Assembly: GCA_015179025.1 (NCBI GenBank)
Contig: WHUX01000064.1
Span: 62,001 to 126,000 of the forward strand
Direction: 5' to 3'
From: Terfezia claveryi
Lineage: Eukaryota > Ascomycota > Pezizomycetes > Pezizales > Pezizaceae
Length of the DNA: 64,000 nt
The notes under the pieces are model-generated. The model saw only the letters and a program-made list of their open reading frames with translations, made no database searches and had not been told where the DNA came from. The translations under genes were made by a program, and so were the position numbers. Below are positions 1-11,666 of the stretch, piece after piece. Each line of letters begins with the position of its first letter. Position 1 is the first letter of the stretch.

Positions 1-546
1 TACCGCCAGCATCCACAATACTACAACCAGAGGTACCAAAACTACAACCCATACGATGCCAACTACGATGCTATCTATGATGCAAACGAGAACGCAAATG
101 AGAACGCCAACTTGGCTGCCTCCAAGTCCGCCAACGCAAACGAGAACGACAATCTTGCTCTCGGTGGTGAGGGATATGCCCGTGGTGGTGAGGGTCTCGG
201 CTTCTCCGCCGCTGCCAACGAGAACAACATCGAAGTTGCCAACGCCAACCGCAATGATCTCGGCGTTGAGGTTGCCAACTTCAACAAGAACTTCAACGAG
301 CAACAACAGGAGGCTGCCGCAATCTCCGCTGTTGACAACCTGAACGACGCCGAGTCTTTCGGCCTTGCCAACTCGGAGACTTTCGCTGAGACCTTCAACG
401 AGAACGAGTCTGGTTCCCTCAGTGAGTCTCAGAACGAGAACGCGGACTATACCGCTCTCTATGGTGAGCTCGCCAATGCTCTTGCCAACCAGTTCAGCCC
501 CGAGAAGGGACACAAATGCCGTGGCAACTGTGGCCAGGAGTACTAA
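1..546 (+). CDS. Asn/Glu-rich low-complexity protein, C-terminal part (5' end outside window)
   Basis: The frame is open from the first base to a TAA at 544-546, giving 181 residues, so the gene starts upstream of the window. The first ~25 residues are rich in Tyr, Gln and Asn. They are followed by Asn-Ala-Asn-Glu style repeats (NANENANLAAS), then a Gly-rich patch (GGEGYARGGEG), and the protein ends with a short Lys/Cys tail (KGHKCRGNCGQEY) carrying two cysteines. No domain is recognised. The composition suggests a disordered secreted or cell-wall-associated protein, but the N-terminus that would show a signal peptide is missing. Codon use is strongly C-ending (AAC, GCC, CTC), which fits a highly expressed fungal gene. 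The coding call is confident because of the consistent codon bias; the function is unknown. Confidence 0.75.
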   Translation, partial: YRQHPQYYNQRYQNYNPYDANYDAIYDANENANENANLAASKSANANENDNLALGGEGYARGGEGLGFSAAANENNIEVANANRNDLGVEVANFNKNFNEQQQEAAAISAVDNLNDAESFGLANSETFAETFNENESGSLSESQNENADYTALYGELANALANQFSPEKGHKCRGNCGQEY

Positions 547-2013
547 AACACCAGTGCTCCAACTACGCTCCACTCGCTGGCGAGATATAACAATGGGGCT
601 ATTGGCTGGAGGAGGTATAAATAGGTCATGGGAAGGCCTTGAGGAGCAGAGTAACTGTCATTTATGCGTATGTGGAAAGATTCGTGTCAGCAAAATCTTG
701 TCAGCTGTTTTTCCTTCGTGTAAATCTTTGGGTGTGGCTGCGTTTTCCTACTACACTCAAAATTTCAAGGCTGGCAGCTGTAGTCGCCCTGCAATGATTT
801 TATCTTCCTTTGTTGACGTTGTTCTTGTTGTCATGACCGCTGTTGTTGATCAATACCGGGCTTGGAGATGAGTCTACGATTTGTGGATGAGATAGATAGA
901 CCAAAATAAGATTACAAGTGTCCTTCCCAAAAAACTTCACTTGCACTTGTAGTGAATGCCGTGCAGTATATATTTTCACCTCCTTGGGCAATGTCAGGGG
1001 CTCGACTACCTACCGAGCTGGAGACCCGACAATCGTCACCCCAGGTCCGTATGTTCCGGCCCAGTTGACAGGACTTTTCATGACTAGCCGTTCATTCGCT
1101 ACGACCATATAAACTGGACTAGACCGGGCCAGTGAAGCTGGACCATGTCAATAGTGGTTTAAGTGTCTAGAGACGCTATCCACACTAGGTGCAAGAGGGA
1201 TGAGACATACAAAGAACTGAAGAATCGAAGATTTTATGGAGTACGAAGGGAACCTCCACGTCCTCGTTCAGCTTCCAGGTACCTAGAGCTTAGAATCATC
1301 CATGTCCAACAACATAATATCTACTAATTTTAATAACCCGTGGAATAGCCCAAGGGCTAGATGGAGTCCTGAAGATCCTAATGTCCAATTTTGGAAAGCA
1401 CTTTCAGATGCAGCACTCACCACCTCAACCATGAGGGGTTGAGAAGTTGGGGCTGCCGAGTTGCCTGTGAGATTTCCATACAACATTTCTCCCGCCGATG
1501 ACATTTCCCCTACTCTTTCTACCTCAATTCCCAGTTTGCCCCAATTGACTGCCTTCCTTGTCACATTCCTTTTGGCTCGTCTCGTTCCCAGAAGTCGTTG
1601 CAACTGATTTTTAATTCCATGTGCTCCGCTTCAGCCAAAATGACACAACCCACCGGATTATCCTTCTTCCTTTCCCCCTCAAACCCAGAGACCGCTCTAG
1701 GAGATTTAAAGCCCCACCGGCCACCAAAAAAAAAAAAAGAGTTATAAAGAAAGTATCTGAGAAGAACAAAGAACGATATAGCTGGAGCACACTTATTTCT
1801 ACAATGTAGAATTATAGCCCTCCATTCCGCCTTCCCTTGCAGGTCGCCAGCTTAGCGAAATCCATTATCGTTTTGACATATTTGTACTACTTCTATGGAT
1901 TGTCAAGTCTCTTGATGTGAGGTTGGAATTAGCTAATCGATTATCTCCTGGTCTATCCTTTGGGCTCTCCCATTGTGACAGTACACCCCTAGGCAGATAA
2001 TCCTAAGGATATA
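547..2013. other. Intergenic, no supported gene
   Basis: This holds the presumed 3' UTR of the Asn-rich gene followed by non-coding sequence. An open frame on minus at 1283-1603 has no recognisable similarity and a near-random composition. A run of A lies near 1726-1738. Confidence 0.5.
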
Positions 2014-2365
2014 CAGTTAACTCTCGTTATAAGCATACGGTCGGGACCAGAAGATATATGCTTATAGCGAATATATGCATTTACCGAGAGAGAATTACAT
2101 CATGAAATAACATTGGAAATAGGTATTAGGGCCGTTGAAAGATCTCAGTGATCCTCCGCTGGGTTTTCTTTGCCTTCTCGTGATAAAGCTTGTGATGTTG
2201 CCTCTCCACATCTTCCCTCACATGGTGATTAGCTCCCCTGCTAGCGCCCATTCAGATGTCACTAAGCAAAAAATGGTCTGATTATTCGAATGGGTAATTT
2301 ATGCTGAAAAAGTATCTTTTGTATGTAAGGACTGTGAAAGGTATGCTTATAATGAGAGTTAACCG
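2014..2365. mobile_element. MITE of pogo/Fot (Tc1-mariner) type, 352 bp
   Basis: The left end CAGTTAACTCTCGTTATAAG and the right end, read in reverse as CGGTTAACTCTCATTATAAG, are inverted repeats of about 25 bp with two mismatches. The element is flanked by TA on both sides (2012-2013 and 2366-2367), the target duplication of Tc1/mariner elements. The CAGT...CTCGTTATAA terminus is typical of the pogo/Fot branch. There is no transposase frame, so it is non-autonomous. Further TATGCTTATAGCG motifs lie near the left end. Confidence 0.75.
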
Positions 2366-2994
2366 TATAATGCTCCCACCACCCCTATGACATGTCGTCC
2401 ACATATTTCTTGTCCACCTCTGCCCAGGAATAGGCCCAATGCAAGTATGGGGGTCAGTTAAGGTAGCCTCCCCTGTATACAGGCCAATTAAGGTAGGGTT
2501 GTGGATCTATGCTTGCCACGTGATACATATGCTGCGAAGTTAGGGTAGGCTTGTCACGTGAGGTACACTAGGGCTCGCCAGTATGCCGGCCGCCATTCCA
2601 TGCCTGCAGTCATAGGCTCGCCTGATCAAGCACATATATGGTGGGTTATCATGCTATAATTCTGCAGTTATATATTCATCACATACTTCAGACATGTCCA
2701 CTATCACGATGGCTGCATGCACCAACATCTGCCAGCGCCCCTGTTTCTCCCAATGCTTTTGATGAATATCTTACTACTTATGTCAATCGCTTTTGTTCTG
2801 TCATATGCAAAATGGCGAGAAATCCGAATGGTTATTCAGCAGCCAGACTCACCCGCTTCCTCGAAAACTAGACGGACGGCATTAAATGAGTTACTCCTAG
2901 ACCAAGATGGGAAACTCATGAAAAAGGCCAGTAGATGCAGCAAGAAGAGAGAATAGAGAACCGCCAGGTGGTTCTAGAACATGATGTATATGAT

Positions 2995-3365
2995 ATTATT
3001 GTGAATACGCATTTATTATTACTCCATGCTGGACGTACTAAAACCTTAAAGCAATTGATGCGCAATATTATGGTATTGCAAAAGCAGAGGTAGGGCGCTA
3101 TTTATTTTCTTTCTTATTTCTCCTTTATATAATAAATTAATAAAGGCACAATGGTTAAGGCAGCATTATGAGAATCAACCAAATAACGCTCGGGCTCAAC
3201 TAGAGCCAATTGTTGTGAATGAATTGTGGGAGCGGGTTGAAATTTATTATCCTGATGGAGAATACAAATGGATTCTTCAGTTTATATCATGACGTCTGTT
3301 TCCGCACTATTGTATGCCAAGCCTTGTGGCTCCAAAGATTACCGCAAGTGGTTATTATATTAGCA
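2995..3365 (+). pseudogene. Retroelement/Ginger-type integrase remnant
   Basis: Several frames together encode pieces of an integrase. At 3001 a frame reads VNTHLLLLHAGRTKT, matching the HH half of an H2C2 integrase zinc finger (His codons at 3010 and 3025). After a one-base shift it continues IDAQYYGIAKAEVGRYL, but the CxxC half is lost. From 3152 to 3292 the frame reads through NARAQLEPIVVNELWERVE and PDGEYKWILQ, the usual lead-in to the integrase catalytic core. The segment that should carry the first catalytic Asp is deleted. The domain order and spacing support the family; the shifts and losses show a dead copy. The AT-rich gap at 3100-3140 suggests decay. Which element class it came from is uncertain. 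Confidence 0.5.
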
Positions 3366-3394
3366 ATTAACTGCTATCAAGCTTCAGCATCAAC

Positions 3395-4213
3395 ATGAAT
3401 ACTTCTAGTAAGGCATATACCTCGTCTTTGCAATCCGCTGCGTGCCAATTCAGGGCGTTCTAACTGTCCAGGAGTACTGCTGCCTTCGTCCGGTATGCTG
3501 GCACTAACTCCACCTCTACAGCCTCGACCATTGACAGAGAAGGAGCGGGATTTCCTTGACCATGCAGTAAGTTTTATTCTACAAACCTGAGTGACAGATT
3601 ACTGAACAACTTCCACAGTTACGTGCAGGTGAACTCGGTGCCATCTCATTTACTCCAGACAATATGCCGTTCTGAAGCACGACAGGCGTCTTAAACCTCT
3701 TATCCGATATATGGAGACCAAGAAGTCCACCATTTTTATACCTTCAACAAATTTCCTTGCCAAGCATAGGGTCCTACCGACTGCCCTCTGTGGAATATCG
3801 CGGGGTATGCGGTGGGAGTTGGAACGGCGTTGATGGGGGAGAAGCCAGCGCTGGCTTGTCCGAGTCGGTGGAGACAGAGATTGGCACGCATTATAATGAC
3901 CAGGTGAGAGTGTTATTGAGGATATTGAGGGATCGGGAATTGAAAAATTTTGTGAAGAGGGGAGAAGAGGATGGAGAGTTGAAGAGGTTGTTGGAGACTG
4001 TTAAGAAGTTTAGGGACGATGAATTGGAGCAATGAGTACCTCGCAGTATTTGGGGATCATTCATATAGCGGGATGTGCGTTTGCTGATGGGTTTGCTTCA
4101 GTTTGGATACCGCGGTTGGGCATGACAGCAAGGGAAGCAGAGGGGTATGAGATTCTGACGAATGTGATTAGAGGTGGCTGTAAGGCAGCAATTTGGCTCT
4201 GTTCACGGATATG
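3395..4213 (+). pseudogene. COQ7: COQ7 (5-demethoxyubiquinone hydroxylase) pseudogene
   Basis: COQ7 is the mitochondrial di-iron hydroxylase of the penultimate step of ubiquinone synthesis. Pieces of it lie in order here: a presequence-like stretch ending CQFRAF then a stop; PLTEKERDFLDHA just before a GTAAGT intron (about 3570-3620, ending CACAG); RAGELGA; YSRQYAVLKHDRRLKPLIRY after a one-base loss; FLAKHRVLPTAL; VGVGTALMG in another frame; VETEIGTHYNDQ and KKFRDDELE (frame of 3757-4035); LDTAVGHDS; and the C-terminal LTNVIRGGCKAAIWL ending at 4213. At least four frameshifts, one stop and small deletions separate them. A second intron (4032-4101) has its donor changed from GTGAGT to ATGAGT while the TTCAG acceptor is kept. 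The Glu and His metal-ligand motifs of the second half are still readable. A functional COQ7 must exist elsewhere in the genome. Confidence 0.88.
4032..4101 (+). other. Former intron of the COQ7 pseudogene with mutated donor
   Basis: Joining 4031 to 4102 restores the conserved E-H-L-D-T-A-V reading across the junction. The first base of the intron is A instead of G (ATGAGT for GTGAGT), a G-to-A change. The 70-nt length and the CTTCAG acceptor are normal for an ascomycete intron. Confidence 0.75.
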
Positions 4214-5389
4214 ATTATCCCAAACACCGACACAATTTTTCTTTTCGTTTCGGATTTTCGCTGAATTTCCTAATATGAAGTTTTTGGTAACGTTCCCTGT
4301 GTTTGCACCTGTAGCATATACAGTATATTCATACTTCCGATAACATCGTGGAACAATGGTGACGAAATTGTCCCGACATTGCATTCACAGTAATCTATAT
4401 GCAGTACATGTTATTGCAGCCATTGCCGTAAATATACTCGAGTGCTCTCATGATATATACGAAGAGGAGAGTTTGCGATACCCAGTTTATGTTATGGCTA
4501 TTTGTTTTCATGAGCATGTAGATAATCGTTGTGATGAATGTTTTTTCCTATCGAACCTTTCGTTAAAATTCTAATTAGTGAAAGTTGTATAGCTTATCGA
4601 CATTAGGGTTTAAGGGATAACATACCTGAACATTGATCTTGGGTCTTTCTTCTAGTCTGGTTGGCACTCCTTCTTCGGCCATGGCTTCAGCTTGTTTCGT
4701 AAATTGGAAATTAGTCCGGAGTTGTTCACGTTTCAACCAAGTAAGCACGGCACCTATATCCCTTTCAGATGTCGTGGTCGTCGCCAAGCGGAGCTTCAAT
4801 TTCACCACGGGGCGTCGGGATAAACCAGGGCAGCTACTGAACGAATGTGGAGCAAAAGGTTTCCGGTATAACAAGATCCCAAAGCCATTCGCGAGTAGTA
4901 CGCTACCTACCACCAATCTTCCCGGGCACTGCCCGACTCGCAATATCTAACTCAACCTCCTATTCCTAGGCGTCATCTCCTCCGGGTTGTCAACCTTCAT
5001 GCCAATGGCAACCAAATCCATGGTGTCAGAAAAACATCCTTGTCCAACAATACCAGTCCGGTGCCTACTCAAGAACCCCGAAGCCGTGGGACAACCTCCG
5101 GCGAACTCTATAACTGGAATATGGCGATGATTGTTCCGTAAACCGGTGGATCAATGCCTGTTTTAGTGGATTTGTGCTACATTCCTCGGTGTTAAAAGCA
5201 TTGACATAAGTTGACGGAGATGGAATCACAGTTTTTTTTTTTCTTTTCTTTCCCATTACTGTAGTCTGGTTACTGGGAAATTTTTTTTTTTTTGAAGTCT
5301 GTTACGTCAATGGAGCCTGGCCTCGCTTCCCATTGCCAGGAGTCCCAGTTGGGCAGTTGTGCCAAGAAGTAAAAGAAGGAACACTTTTG
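4214..5389. other. Non-coding, with one micro-insertion
   Basis: Open frames on both strands overlap at 4575-4950 and neither is recognised. The stretch contains the micro-insertion at 4653-4667, a further TAGTCTGGTT at about 5252-5261 and poly-T runs near 5231 and 5281. Nothing else is supported. Confidence 0.4.
4653..4667 (+). repeat. Micro-insertion (15 nt) with 9-bp direct repeats
   Basis: TAGTCTGGTTGGCAC sits exactly between TCTTTCTTC (4644-4652) and TCCTTCTTC (4668-4676), which match at 8 of 9 bases. It belongs to the dispersed TAGTCTGGTTG family described in the findings. Confidence 0.65.
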
Positions 5390-5905
5390 TGTACAGGCTA
5401 TTAAAACGCACATCCAATTCACCGGTTATTGCTGTTGTGCCATCCGGTGTCACCGTTACTCCGGATTATCCACCAGTGAAGCTATCCGGCAATGACAAAT
5501 ATTCAGTTGAATCTTGCACATACAAGCATCTTACGACTACATACGCAAGCTTCTTACCTTCGCATGTACGCAAGTATTTTCCGTCTGTCAAGTTGAGTCC
5601 CTTTATTTTCTTCCGCTATCCGCAATCTTGCATTTTCTTGCTTCTGATTGGTTGAATAACACATCCCTGCGCATTTTCTTACCCTGAATTTTCCATGATT
5701 ATCGACAACGCTCCAGACCTGTATTTTCCTGGGACTTAACCAAGTCTTCACTCTGCATCGTTCGCTTCTCCAAAAGTGTACTCTGCAACTCTATTGTCTA
5801 CTCCGTGTATTACCATCTGCTAAAGTAGGCATATAGCTATCGATCCGCTCTGCCCGTGTTGCCTGCCTCGCTAGCACCGTTCCGCTGCCTAACAAGATAT
5901 TCATA
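5390..5905 (+). repeat. LTR-like dispersed repeat, copy A
   Basis: This shares ordered blocks with 11255-11840 and, in part, with 50297-50739 (reverse) and 57400-57670: a CCGGTTATTGCTGTTG block, an ACGCAAG-rich block, TTGGTTGAATAACACATCCC, TTACCCTGAATTT, a CAACGCTCC block, ATTGTCTACTCC, GATCCGCTCTGCC and a terminal CCGCTGCCTAACAAGATATT. It has no coding capacity. Divergence between copies is high. The size and absence of coding sequence fit a solo LTR, but clear 5-bp target duplications were not found. Confidence 0.6.
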
Positions 5906-7139
5906 TCTTTTGTTACAGGCAAAATAGGTCACTCGATGTAAGCATAACCTGTTTATACGTGTATCTGCCCTCGCCGGAGAGTATGCTTAATAAGTTCTGA
6001 GCAGAGAAACACCCCTTTGTTGCAAAGTTTATTTCGTAAAATCTGTGGTCGCTCATGTCTATAGAAAGTACAGAAGAGCATGCAAGAGTTTTTTCTGAAG
6101 AAGTATCTCCATGTCAGCAGCTATGGTGTCTACTAGACTAGCAGCTGTGCTCGGCCATGAAGTAGTACCTTGGATGCTCCTGGGCAAGTCCTAGGTGCAA
6201 GGAGAATGCCAAAGCATCAACACAGCGAAAGATTAGAAACATCGAGTGCCTAAATAAGACTACTAGTATTAAAACCCCACCGTGATCCCAAGAACAAAGA
6301 AAAAAAAAAAAAAAAAAAAAAAAAAGGAGACACATGCTTTTTTTCTCTTTTTTATTTGGTTCGTGAAGCACATTATGCAGGAACCTTTGTCTAGTTACAA
6401 GGGCTGAGCCTGAATTTGAATTTGAGTATCAGGGAGGATTTCCGGGTGCTAAATCCTCTTCGTCCCATTCCCACCTCCTTCGTCTTCTGCAACCAGACTA
6501 CCCCGCCCTTCCTTTTCCATCTCTGACGCGAGCAAGATGGCCAGCTACTGTCTTGGATATATATTCAATACCCACCATATGCCTATCATATGTGAGTGGC
6601 TGCTCCTTTACTCCTGATCTAAGAACTCTAGGATCTCTTTGAACTTTAGTTGACTCGGGATTTTGCTCTACTACCCACAAGACTGCCCTCAAGACGTTGT
6701 ATCCTAAGCTTTCCCAGCAGTTCCTCCACTTCGGCTACTCTTGCGTATAGAAGTCCTCATCAGAGCGCTTATGCCTCTTTGCTATAGTGACTTGTATCGG
6801 TATGATCGTGCTCTCCCGTTTCTCTTTCTAAAGTTGAAGAATGAAGCAATCGATATACTTAAAGCTATTTCGACTCGGTATGTACAGTCTATAGCGTTCC
6901 TCATGCATGTTGGATTCTTGCTGGATCTGAACTGCAGAAGAACTTGCATATGTCTCATGCTGGAATTAAGACTCCTTCCAGAGACATGAATCCAATATGT
7001 GCAATTGTCTCGATAACCATTTCTTCTATAATGAATCCAAGCACTAAGGAATTGTGCGAGAAACTACTTAGACCAGCAAACCAGGTAGGTGTGAGGAACA
7101 TGAGACACCGGTGTTCCCAAGCTTTTTCTTTCAGGCAGC
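5906..7139. other. Non-coding
   Basis: A poly-A run of about 25 bases lies near 6299-6325, and a GCAACCAGACTA motif of the micro-insertion family lies near 6488 without clear flanking repeats. No gene is supported. Confidence 0.4.
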
Positions 7140-8240
7140 GAGCGAGTGTTCTCTAGACAAACCCATTGATACAAAAGCTCCTACCTTCCCGATAAGAAAC
7201 GTATCTGGGGTCGATAAGTTCTAGTCTTCCTACAAATTCTCCATCCTCTAAAATGCGACTTACAAATGACCTAACGTCATCATGGGTAATAGCAATCCAG
7301 CCCGTAGCATTACGTCTAAATCACCTCCTTTCATTAGGGAAAGAAAAAGTGGAACTCCTCCGGAAAAGTAAACCATCTCCATTTTTCAATGTCTGACAGA
7401 CTTTCGGGAAGGGAATCTCGGTTTGAATATCAAGCTCTTCTGGTCGAAGGCTACCAACTAACTGATATTTGACTGAGTTTGACAGAGCAGTCAATACAAA
7501 GCATGTAGCAAAATTAAACTCGCAATGAGATAGGTATTAATTGTTATTTCCTGAGGGATTTGTCGTGCTTCGACTTCATTATGGCCATGAGTGGATCATC
7601 TGTGGTATTTTAATCTAATACATTTATCTAATCCGCAATCACAAATCTTCTTTACCCAGGAGAACTACCCATGATGTTGCCTTTTAATTGATCTCGCAAA
7701 ATATTTTCGAAGCCTTCCTCGTTCACATCAAAGCAATCCTTTAGCCTCTTGCATAATTTGATAATATTTGCAAAAGCCATCGCGAAAGCCTTATGAAGGG
7801 TTTTCATAGGGCTGTTCGGCAAATATCCGACAATCGAGAATATGAATGACTTCTCAGCCACTCTTAATCAAGAAACATACCAGACTCCAAGTCAGGAATG
7901 ATTTCCTGCTCTCCATACTCCCGTAAATCATCAATTTCTCGAACTCGTATGGGGTGAAAAGCTTTTCCATGATCAAATTCCCTATATGGCCGAATACTCT
8001 TCGAGGGATGAATTCAAATATGCCATGGATATCTAAGTGAAAATCTGCTGACAGGGATAGTGAGCAATGGAAATCTTAGCTGCAAAAAGTTTTTTCTGGT
8101 TACTATAATGCTCTGGTTGTCCAAATGATGTCCTTAATATATCATTCCGGACCTGAAGGGCACTCTTGATCACAGGATCCAATGGCTCGACATCATGAAG
8201 AGTGCGATATCTAGAGCTAGATCTCTATAGTGGAGATTTC
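7140..8240 (-). pseudogene. Decayed protein-coding remnant, family not recognised
   Basis: On minus, protein-like stretches follow each other in different frames: DVEPLDPVIKSALQVRNDIL near 8190-8120, a 69-codon frame at 7861-7652 (with FDVNEEGFENILRDQLKG), NGDGLLFRRSSTFSFPNERR near 7390-7320, and HDDVRSFVSRILEDGEFVGR near 7290-7220. They are separated by stops and shifts. Order and composition suggest one dead gene read from high to low coordinates. I could not assign a domain. The remnant could also be part of a transposon-encoded protein. Confidence 0.3.
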
Positions 8241-9460
8241 CTCGAGGCCTTCTATACAGCTGCGGAGACCTGTTGCGAGTTTCGGAATCATTCGTTCGAT
8301 TTTGATTATGTAGGTATGGCGATCTCGAATGTGAACGGCGCCGGGGTTATTCTCTCGAATAGGGGTGTGTCGGTGGTAATGTTCAATCACTAATGTTTGT
8401 GGAGGGCATAATGATATAGTTTATGACTGGAGAAACACTTAGGGCTTCGTGGTAGTTAGCTACGTCACTATAGCGGGTAGGAATGCCTAGAACCTAGGAA
8501 TGTTTGTTTCAAAGATCTTAATAAGCTCCTTGGTACGTCGACAGTAGCAAATATGCTTGTTTTTGAGCATAGATCATTCAAAAAGACCCATAGAAGATAG
8601 TTATTAATAAGTAACAACTAGATAACTAAAGTAGTATTGTGCTGAGACTCCTGAACAACGAAGTGATTTTTGACGAAGTGCTGTGCTGTAAGAACAATGA
8701 TGTAAAGAACTCTCAAGGAAAAGGAGAGGAACAACCGAAGATCCATGCTGCCAACAAAATTACCCGTTCCAGTAGCAGCCGTTATCCGAAATCATAATTA
8801 CAGTTAGTGGACATAAGTCTTGGTAAATCGCCAAAACACACCAAAAGTGCCCTTCGTAGACACCTGCATAATCACACTCACCTTGTGAATTTTCGAGCGG
8901 CTTTTTGGATAGAGTTTGAGCTTGATATGAAGTTTCCATATCCAAATTTATAGGCCTATAGAAGTTCTTCAGCTGCCCTGGTAATTTTTTGAAGTCCTCG
9001 CAAACTGAAAAGTTATGAAAACGCGCTATTCCCCATACAGTTTAGCGCTATTTCTACGATTTTGGAATTGGCTTCAGTTCTGCAGACTGCTGTGCCTGCC
9101 CAAGACGTTTAACCAGGCTGTAAAAATCAGAGGAAAGACCGTGTGCTTTTCTCTTAAATCTACAATTTTTTTTATGTAATGATTTGCCGGGCTCAGTTTT
9201 TAACATTTTTCACACGATAGCCACTTTTGGTGTGTTTTGGTCCACTAACTGTACGTCCACAGTGCCTACTATAGGCACTATCTCTGGACGGTGGCTGAAT
9301 CAAGTAAATACCGTTGTTATTCTAGGGCTTGAATCTAAGAAATCCCTGTGAGTTGGTTGACAGAGCACACCAACATTCATTTCCGAAGTAACAGTTAGAC
9401 CTATCATTAAACCATACGAGTTCTTTATCATTTTGCTCATATTGCATTGATAAGGTATTA
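8241..9460. other. Non-coding
   Basis: Short open frames only; no repeats or genes recognised. The region is AT-rich with scattered stops in all frames. Confidence 0.4.
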
Positions 9461-10148
9461 CAGATGATGCTCGATACAAGCATATCGTCTGGGCAGGGGG
9501 AATATGCTTGTAACCAATATATTCTTATATCAGAAGAAAATAGGCAAGTATGGAATAACTCGGAAAAGTTACGGTTAGCATCATGAATATGACAGATATG
9601 CACACAAGAGCCAAATAAACAGATAGATGGAAGTCCAGGGGCCAGAATCTTGAAGGAAGAAAGAGCTAGGGATTCCGAGGGGACCCAAAAAGTCAGTAAT
9701 CCTATTGACGCTGGTGCTAAATTTCAAGTGTTTCGATACTTTTATTCTCACAGCTGAACGCATCCTGTATCTCGGTGATATTGGCTGTTGGTTCGGCTTG
9801 AAGTGAGAAGAGTGAGAAGAGGAGTAAGCCTTCAATATATGCTAATGTTTCATGTAGAGTAACAGGAGAAGGTATCGATACGGAGTATGAGAAGATGCTG
9901 TAATAGGCTTCCTTATGTTGTGGCAATTCTCTATGGTGACGTTGGTGAGGGGGGTTATATCTTATCGATAAGCCTCTCTTCGTGGCTTAGTGCATCCCTA
10001 GATACAAGCATATGTATGGTGACAGAGCGAAAAAAAATTAGAATATTCTAGTATCTAAAACATGCTTATTTACTATGTAGGACTGGCAGAGATATGCTTG
10101 TATCTAATATATCCTTATATCTGGTATGCTTGTATCGAGCATCATCTG
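9461..10148. mobile_element. TIR element, copy 1 (688 bp, TA target site)
   Basis: The ends CAGATGATGCTCGATACAAG and its reverse complement form inverted repeats of about 24 bp, flanked by TA (9459-9460 and 10149-10150). Subterminal copies of TACAAGCATA occur in both orientations inside, for example near 9990 and 10100. The element is about 90% similar along its whole length to 14944-15651. In this copy the internal minus-strand frame seen in copy 2 is broken into overlapping pieces (9581-9926). No transposase is present, so it is non-autonomous and of Tc1/mariner type by its TA target. Confidence 0.75.
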
Positions 10149-11254
10149 TATGGTATTAGTGTTTGAACTCAAACCACAACATTGCCTCATAGTTAATGTG
10201 ATTTAAAGTTTTTGATAGATGTTCTATCTACCTTGAGCTCATAAGTAAAATTTTTAAATCATCACCCTTACTCAACACTCTCTCAAGTCATCTCTATTGG
10301 CTGTTCCCTATGTAGAATCCAGGGTTCATGTTATCCATTGTGTGTAGTTGATCAGGGCTTTTCTGTTCCATTTGATCACTCTGTCCTTTTTCGGTGCCTT
10401 TCACTTTTCCTCTTTTGATTCCATACTTGCTTGAGGCTACCTTCCGTGATCCAAGTTTTCTGGTATCTTCTGACCCGCTCCGTCTTTCGCTAATCTAACC
10501 GCCTCCTCATTCCCATGAATCCTCATGTCTGCTTTCATCTAGGCTGCCGATGGTAAGGTGTAAAAAAAGAGGTTTTGGAGTTGTCAGATTATCTCTTGTA
10601 CTATCTCGCCTCAATAATCAACAACATGCAGCGACATACTAGAATAAAATACTCCTATTGGGTCCAAAACCTCTCTATTCGCGTTGCTCTGATTGTGGAC
10701 TATATCAGTGTCCTTGTAGTAATGATGATTCAATAATACACCTCCATATCGAGCTCGGTTCAACAGATATGTCCACACGTGGAAACTCATTGTAGCTGAT
10801 AAAGGGCATTTGGTTTCCTAATGTGCATTCATCTATTTGCTTATTTCAACGGCCTAATGATCATGTAATTACGTGTAGTTATAAACTTCTACGACGGGAA
10901 AGGCTAGAGCCTCCCTCTATCCAGTCTCAAACCGCCTCGTGCCCAGAGCTACTATTTCAGCCCATTGCGGAAGGGAGAAGAAAAGTGACCCTTCCTAGAT
11001 GCATATAGAGCCCGAGCTAGTGATGGTCATTGAGCCTCACCAAATAGTTAGCAGACCAATGATCGATAGTGCGTTCGTGAAGGCACGGGTATCAGGAAGC
11101 GAGTGAAGAAAAAGGAAGTTGGGGGAGATGAAGAGAGTGTGGGAGCATGGAAAGGCTAGTAGAGGCAAATTGCTATAATAGCATAAGATTGAAACCGGGA
11201 ATTATTATGCTATTAGAGGAGTTATGCATATATAGAGGTATTATGTGGTATCCT
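10149..11254. other. Non-coding
   Basis: No gene or repeat recognised. A 61-codon open frame at 10823-11008 has no protein-like features. Confidence 0.4.
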
Positions 11255-11631
11255 TGTTAAAACGCACATCCAGTACACCCGGTTATTGCTGTTGCACCAT
11301 CTGGTATTGCTATTACTGGTATTGTTATTGCCTCCGTTGCCACTATAACCACCGTCGCCAGTATCACTGCTATCACTAGAACTACAATATTCACCTAAAT
11401 CCATATTGCCACTAAAGCCACTTGCTCATACGCAAGTATCTTACGTTCGCACATATGTCCGCACATACGTCGCATATACGTCCGCACATACGTCCGCACA
11501 TAGGATTGAGTCAAGTGTCGTTGTCACCCTGGTTGTCTGGATCGCACCCGCAATCCTTGTTTTCTCTTGCTTCTAATTGGTTGAATAACACATCCCTGCA
11601 CACTGACTTACCCTGAATTTCTCATGTATAT

Positions 11632-11666
<35 letters not shown>

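Noticed and set aside
2638..2956. Two overlapping small frames upstream of the integrase remnant
   Set aside because: Not recognisable as gag or any domain; at most decayed transposon sequence.
4575..4943. Minus-strand 122-codon frame (and overlapping plus-strand 105-codon frame)
   Set aside because: No recognisable motif on either strand, and a micro-insertion at 4653-4667 lies inside both; more likely non-coding or a very decayed gene.
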